64,000 bases of DNA from Ziziphus jujuba. Its lineage: Eukaryota; Streptophyta; Magnoliopsida; Rosales; Rhamnaceae. Position numbers and translations under genes: made by a program. Positions 61,801 to 64,000 of the stretch are shown in pieces (within the stretch, counting starts at the first letter, position 1; each line of letters opens with the position of its first letter). Under the pieces are notes generated by a model. That model was not told where the DNA came from, did not search any database, and saw nothing but the letters and a program-made list of their open reading frames with translations. Where the stretch lies: NCBI RefSeq assembly GCF_031755915.1, contig NC_083386.1, positions 10,044,001 to 10,108,000 of the forward strand, in the 5' to 3' direction.

Positions 61801-62989
61801 ACCAAAATAATAATAATAATAATAAACTTCTTTTGGTTAGTTCCTCTTGATGCTCTGGTTTGTAGATAACATGAGGTACCTATCAAAAACAGAAGTAAAT
61901 AGATTGAAAAAAATTTCACTTTGCATCAACAAATTTGTGTGGGTGTGTGTGTGTGTCTCTACCTATATATATCTTATAAAATATTGTTAGCAAAAATTCC
62001 ATAGTATCCTCTAAATTTAATTTGAAATTTTAGGCCCAAGTTCTAACAAAATTTAGATTTGCATACATAATAAATGCTAATTTTATAGGGAAATATAGAA
62101 TATAGCTAGAAATACTTTTTAAGCTATATCCACAATCCAAGGACAGAGATGGATATTCAAAACCTAATTCCGAAATATCAATTATGACAGGGATGAAGAT
62201 GAATTGCACAATAAAGATCGGATTTCTGATTTTAGACTTTGTTAGTCACATAAAAGAATATGTGATATCTCTTCTTTACTTTTAAGTCACCATCTAACAA
62301 GCTGACTCTATGGCATGTAATACCAGATTTAAGATGATATACACAAAAAATTTATATATTGTGAAATGTCCAGTTTTATTTGATACACTGATTCCATGAC
62401 ATTTACACTGTTATAAAATACATCCATTTAGTTATTCCTCAAGAATAGCTTCAATAAGTTCCTTTCTTCTTCTTTTTTCTCCTTAAGAGCGAAATTATTT
62501 ATAAGCATATGCAGTTAAAAGAGCAGCTCTTAAAATTCGCATTTTTCTTTGAAGAAGATATGACTAATGGTATATGAAATAATGCATAGTGTTCTCCATA
62601 AATCAGCTGCATGCATTTCATCCTGATTTTATGTATATGATAAATTAGTGTGTCCATATTAATCGTAATTAGCTTCTGATCATCCCTCAAATTTAGCTTC
62701 CAACTTAATAATTTTTGTAATTATATCAATAGGTGAAATCTCTTTTCAAAGCTACAGAGCATTTTATTTTATTTTCTTTTTTCTGCCACTGGGGGAATCA
62801 GGAGAGAGAACTAAAAACCAAACATGAGAAACAAAATGTTCTAACCTACACACTTCCAGTTCTTTTTCTTATCATCTACACCACCAATTTGGAAGATTGG
62901 CAGCAGATGGACGTGCGTTATACTAGCATTTGCTAATTTCTCTGGATGGCATACACCAGCTGAATCCTTCAAGCACTGCATGCTTACTG

Positions 62990-64000
62990 TTTAGATATAT
63001 ACTTCCAAAGGATTTTTTCAGCATATTTATTCTATAACACCCCATGCAACTGAATCATGAAAACGATCACAAATGAAGCCCGGTGCACTAAGTTATTATT
63101 AGTCCTTTAATTCATGTTTCAAGTAAGTAGAATGGAAACAAATTTGCAAAATCTATGGCATTTGTGTGTATAAGTATAAAATAATTTCAAAATTTCCTGC
63201 ACATGGTGAAGAGGACCTGCTAAAATTTTAACCCAATATTTGCACCAGTCCTTAGCCTCAATATATCTAACGGTGCTAACCTTCTTATGTTGGTTTTTAT
63301 AAGTTAGGCTCTTGGTAGGATTAGAATTCCCTAGGTTTTGATTATACAGGTCTAAGTACACAATACTTTATCCAACTTTGCTTTACAAGTGGTTTAAATA
63401 AATGCTTCAGCCTCAGAGTTATGCCTGTGCGTGATTAATCATGTAAGCCACTTTTAAACCTCACACATGAAAGGTTATAGGCTTCTTGCATTTTTATCAA
63501 TCTCGTTCAACACAATTAAGCATTACTTGTTCAATTTTAATTATGCAATTCTATCAATCTAACTCATAGCATGTATATTATTCATTTGAGACATTAATCA
63601 AATCAAAGCATTCAAGTCAAGAACTCATGTGTTCTTGCAAATATTACTCAAAACAAACATGCATGAATTACAACCATTCAGCCATGAAGAACCAAATTGG
63701 AATGGTTTGGCTCTACCAAACATGCATCCACTATATCTACCTTGTTGAGATGTGTCTTAACTTCCAAAGCTTGATATGCATTGTTACCCTTGTTTTCTAT
63801 CAGCTTACACTTTTAGAGTGATTGTTAGCATGAATTCATATTGGAGCAGGATTGTCAAAAGTTATCATGTGCTTGAATCTTAGAAATCTATTTTTCTGGT
63901 TCTGTTTAAAAGTGCACATGCAAGGCCAACATCTGAGTCAATACGCAAGGGGAAGAACTCATGTTTATTAGTGCATGCGATTCCGGAGCAGGAAATAGAA
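62990..64000. other. No feature recognised to the window end
   Basis: If the limit-dextrinase relic kept N-terminal exons they should lie here or beyond the window on the minus strand. None was recognised. Confidence 0.5.

Larger units (their letters stand above)
54362..62975 (-). pseudogene. PU1: Limit dextrinase (pullulanase-type debranching enzyme) relic
   Basis: Recognisable exons in order: 62975-62846 (SITHVHLLPIFQ), 60544-60455, 60376-60289 (NPVLLGVPKGCYG), 59563-59468 (VVLDFVYSHLHG, GH13 region I), 59366-59226 (IVPGYYLRTGTDGFIENG), 59088-59038 (VDGFCFDLMGH, region II), about 58956-58903, 58716-58624 ([16 protein letters not shown], catalytic Glu), 57024-56936 ([12 protein letters not shown]), 56739-56662 (NSNNWGFGLPPGEWNEKNW), 56527-56389 (FADPSFKHQK), 55338-55229 (SIEDGHDGVPGLSQLDP), 54505-54362 (FNVPARTTSMFVE). 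The order and phases match the plastid enzyme that cuts alpha-1,6 branches in starch. Lesions: a stop at 60500-60498, Cys for the invariant Arg before the nucleophile Asp, a probable one-base frameshift at the 60455/60376 junction, a GC donor at 56388-56387, exons missing between 58624 and 57024 and between 55229 and 54505, and read-through past the normal end. N-terminal exons are not seen. Confidence 0.88.

Noticed and set aside
63119..63361. 80-codon frame near the window end
   Set aside because: Does not resemble the missing N-terminal limit-dextrinase exons or any known family.

Overview
The window is AT-rich nuclear DNA from a flowering plant, almost certainly a eudicot. The evidence is spliced genes with GT-AG introns, a CYP82-type P450 cluster, a QALGGH-type C2H2 zinc-finger repressor, CC-NBS-LRR resistance genes, a plant limit-dextrinase relic, and very many (TA)n, (CT)n and (TG)n tracts. 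The species cannot be named from the sequence alone. No rRNA, convincing tRNA, CRISPR array or bacterial-type operon was seen.

Layout. Positions 1-2540 hold a short CCA/GCA-rich minisatellite, an unidentified two-exon gene fragment (about 660-1154), a 22-bp-scale degenerate minisatellite (1828-2050) and a 460-bp broken copy of the UCHL5-type deubiquitinase gene (2080-2538). Positions 2540-22215 are a tandem/nested segmental duplication on the minus strand. It holds two apparently intact two-exon CYP82-like P450 genes (9453-7372 and 20572-18468), a third copy cut to its first ~100 codons (14128-13823), and duplicated flanks (12194-13815 and 20697-22215). A TA-flanked MITE-like family and a 529-bp hAT-like MITE sit in this array; the MITE is in one copy of the duplication and absent from the other. 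Positions 24427-28560 hold the complete five-coding-exon UCHL5-type gene on the minus strand. From 33206 to 34405 is a single-exon ZAT5-like zinc-finger gene (minus) with long polyQ, polyN and polyH tracts. From 34640 to 44850 no gene was recognised. From about 43500 to 52564 a tandem duplication on the plus strand carries a decayed NLR (44865-47025) and an intact 972-residue CC-NBS-LRR (49646-52564). From 54362 to 62975 on the minus strand lie at least 13 exons of a limit dextrinase (pullulanase, starch debranching) gene. It has a stop codon, an R-to-C change at the invariant GH13 arginine, a probable frameshift and two missing exon blocks, so it reads as a pseudogene or strongly decayed copy.

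How the parts fit. The P450 and NLR clusters are both typical of plant defence and specialised metabolism and both show recent birth-and-death: each pairs an intact gene with broken relatives. The UCHL5 fragment left of the P450 array and the intact UCHL5 gene right of it are in the same orientation, which suggests that the P450 duplication carried part of its neighbour. No wholly new biological system was found. The most useful leads are the dated MITE insertion, the G-box difference between P450 upstream blocks, the conserved 27-codon signal-peptide-like ORF, and the decayed debranching enzyme.
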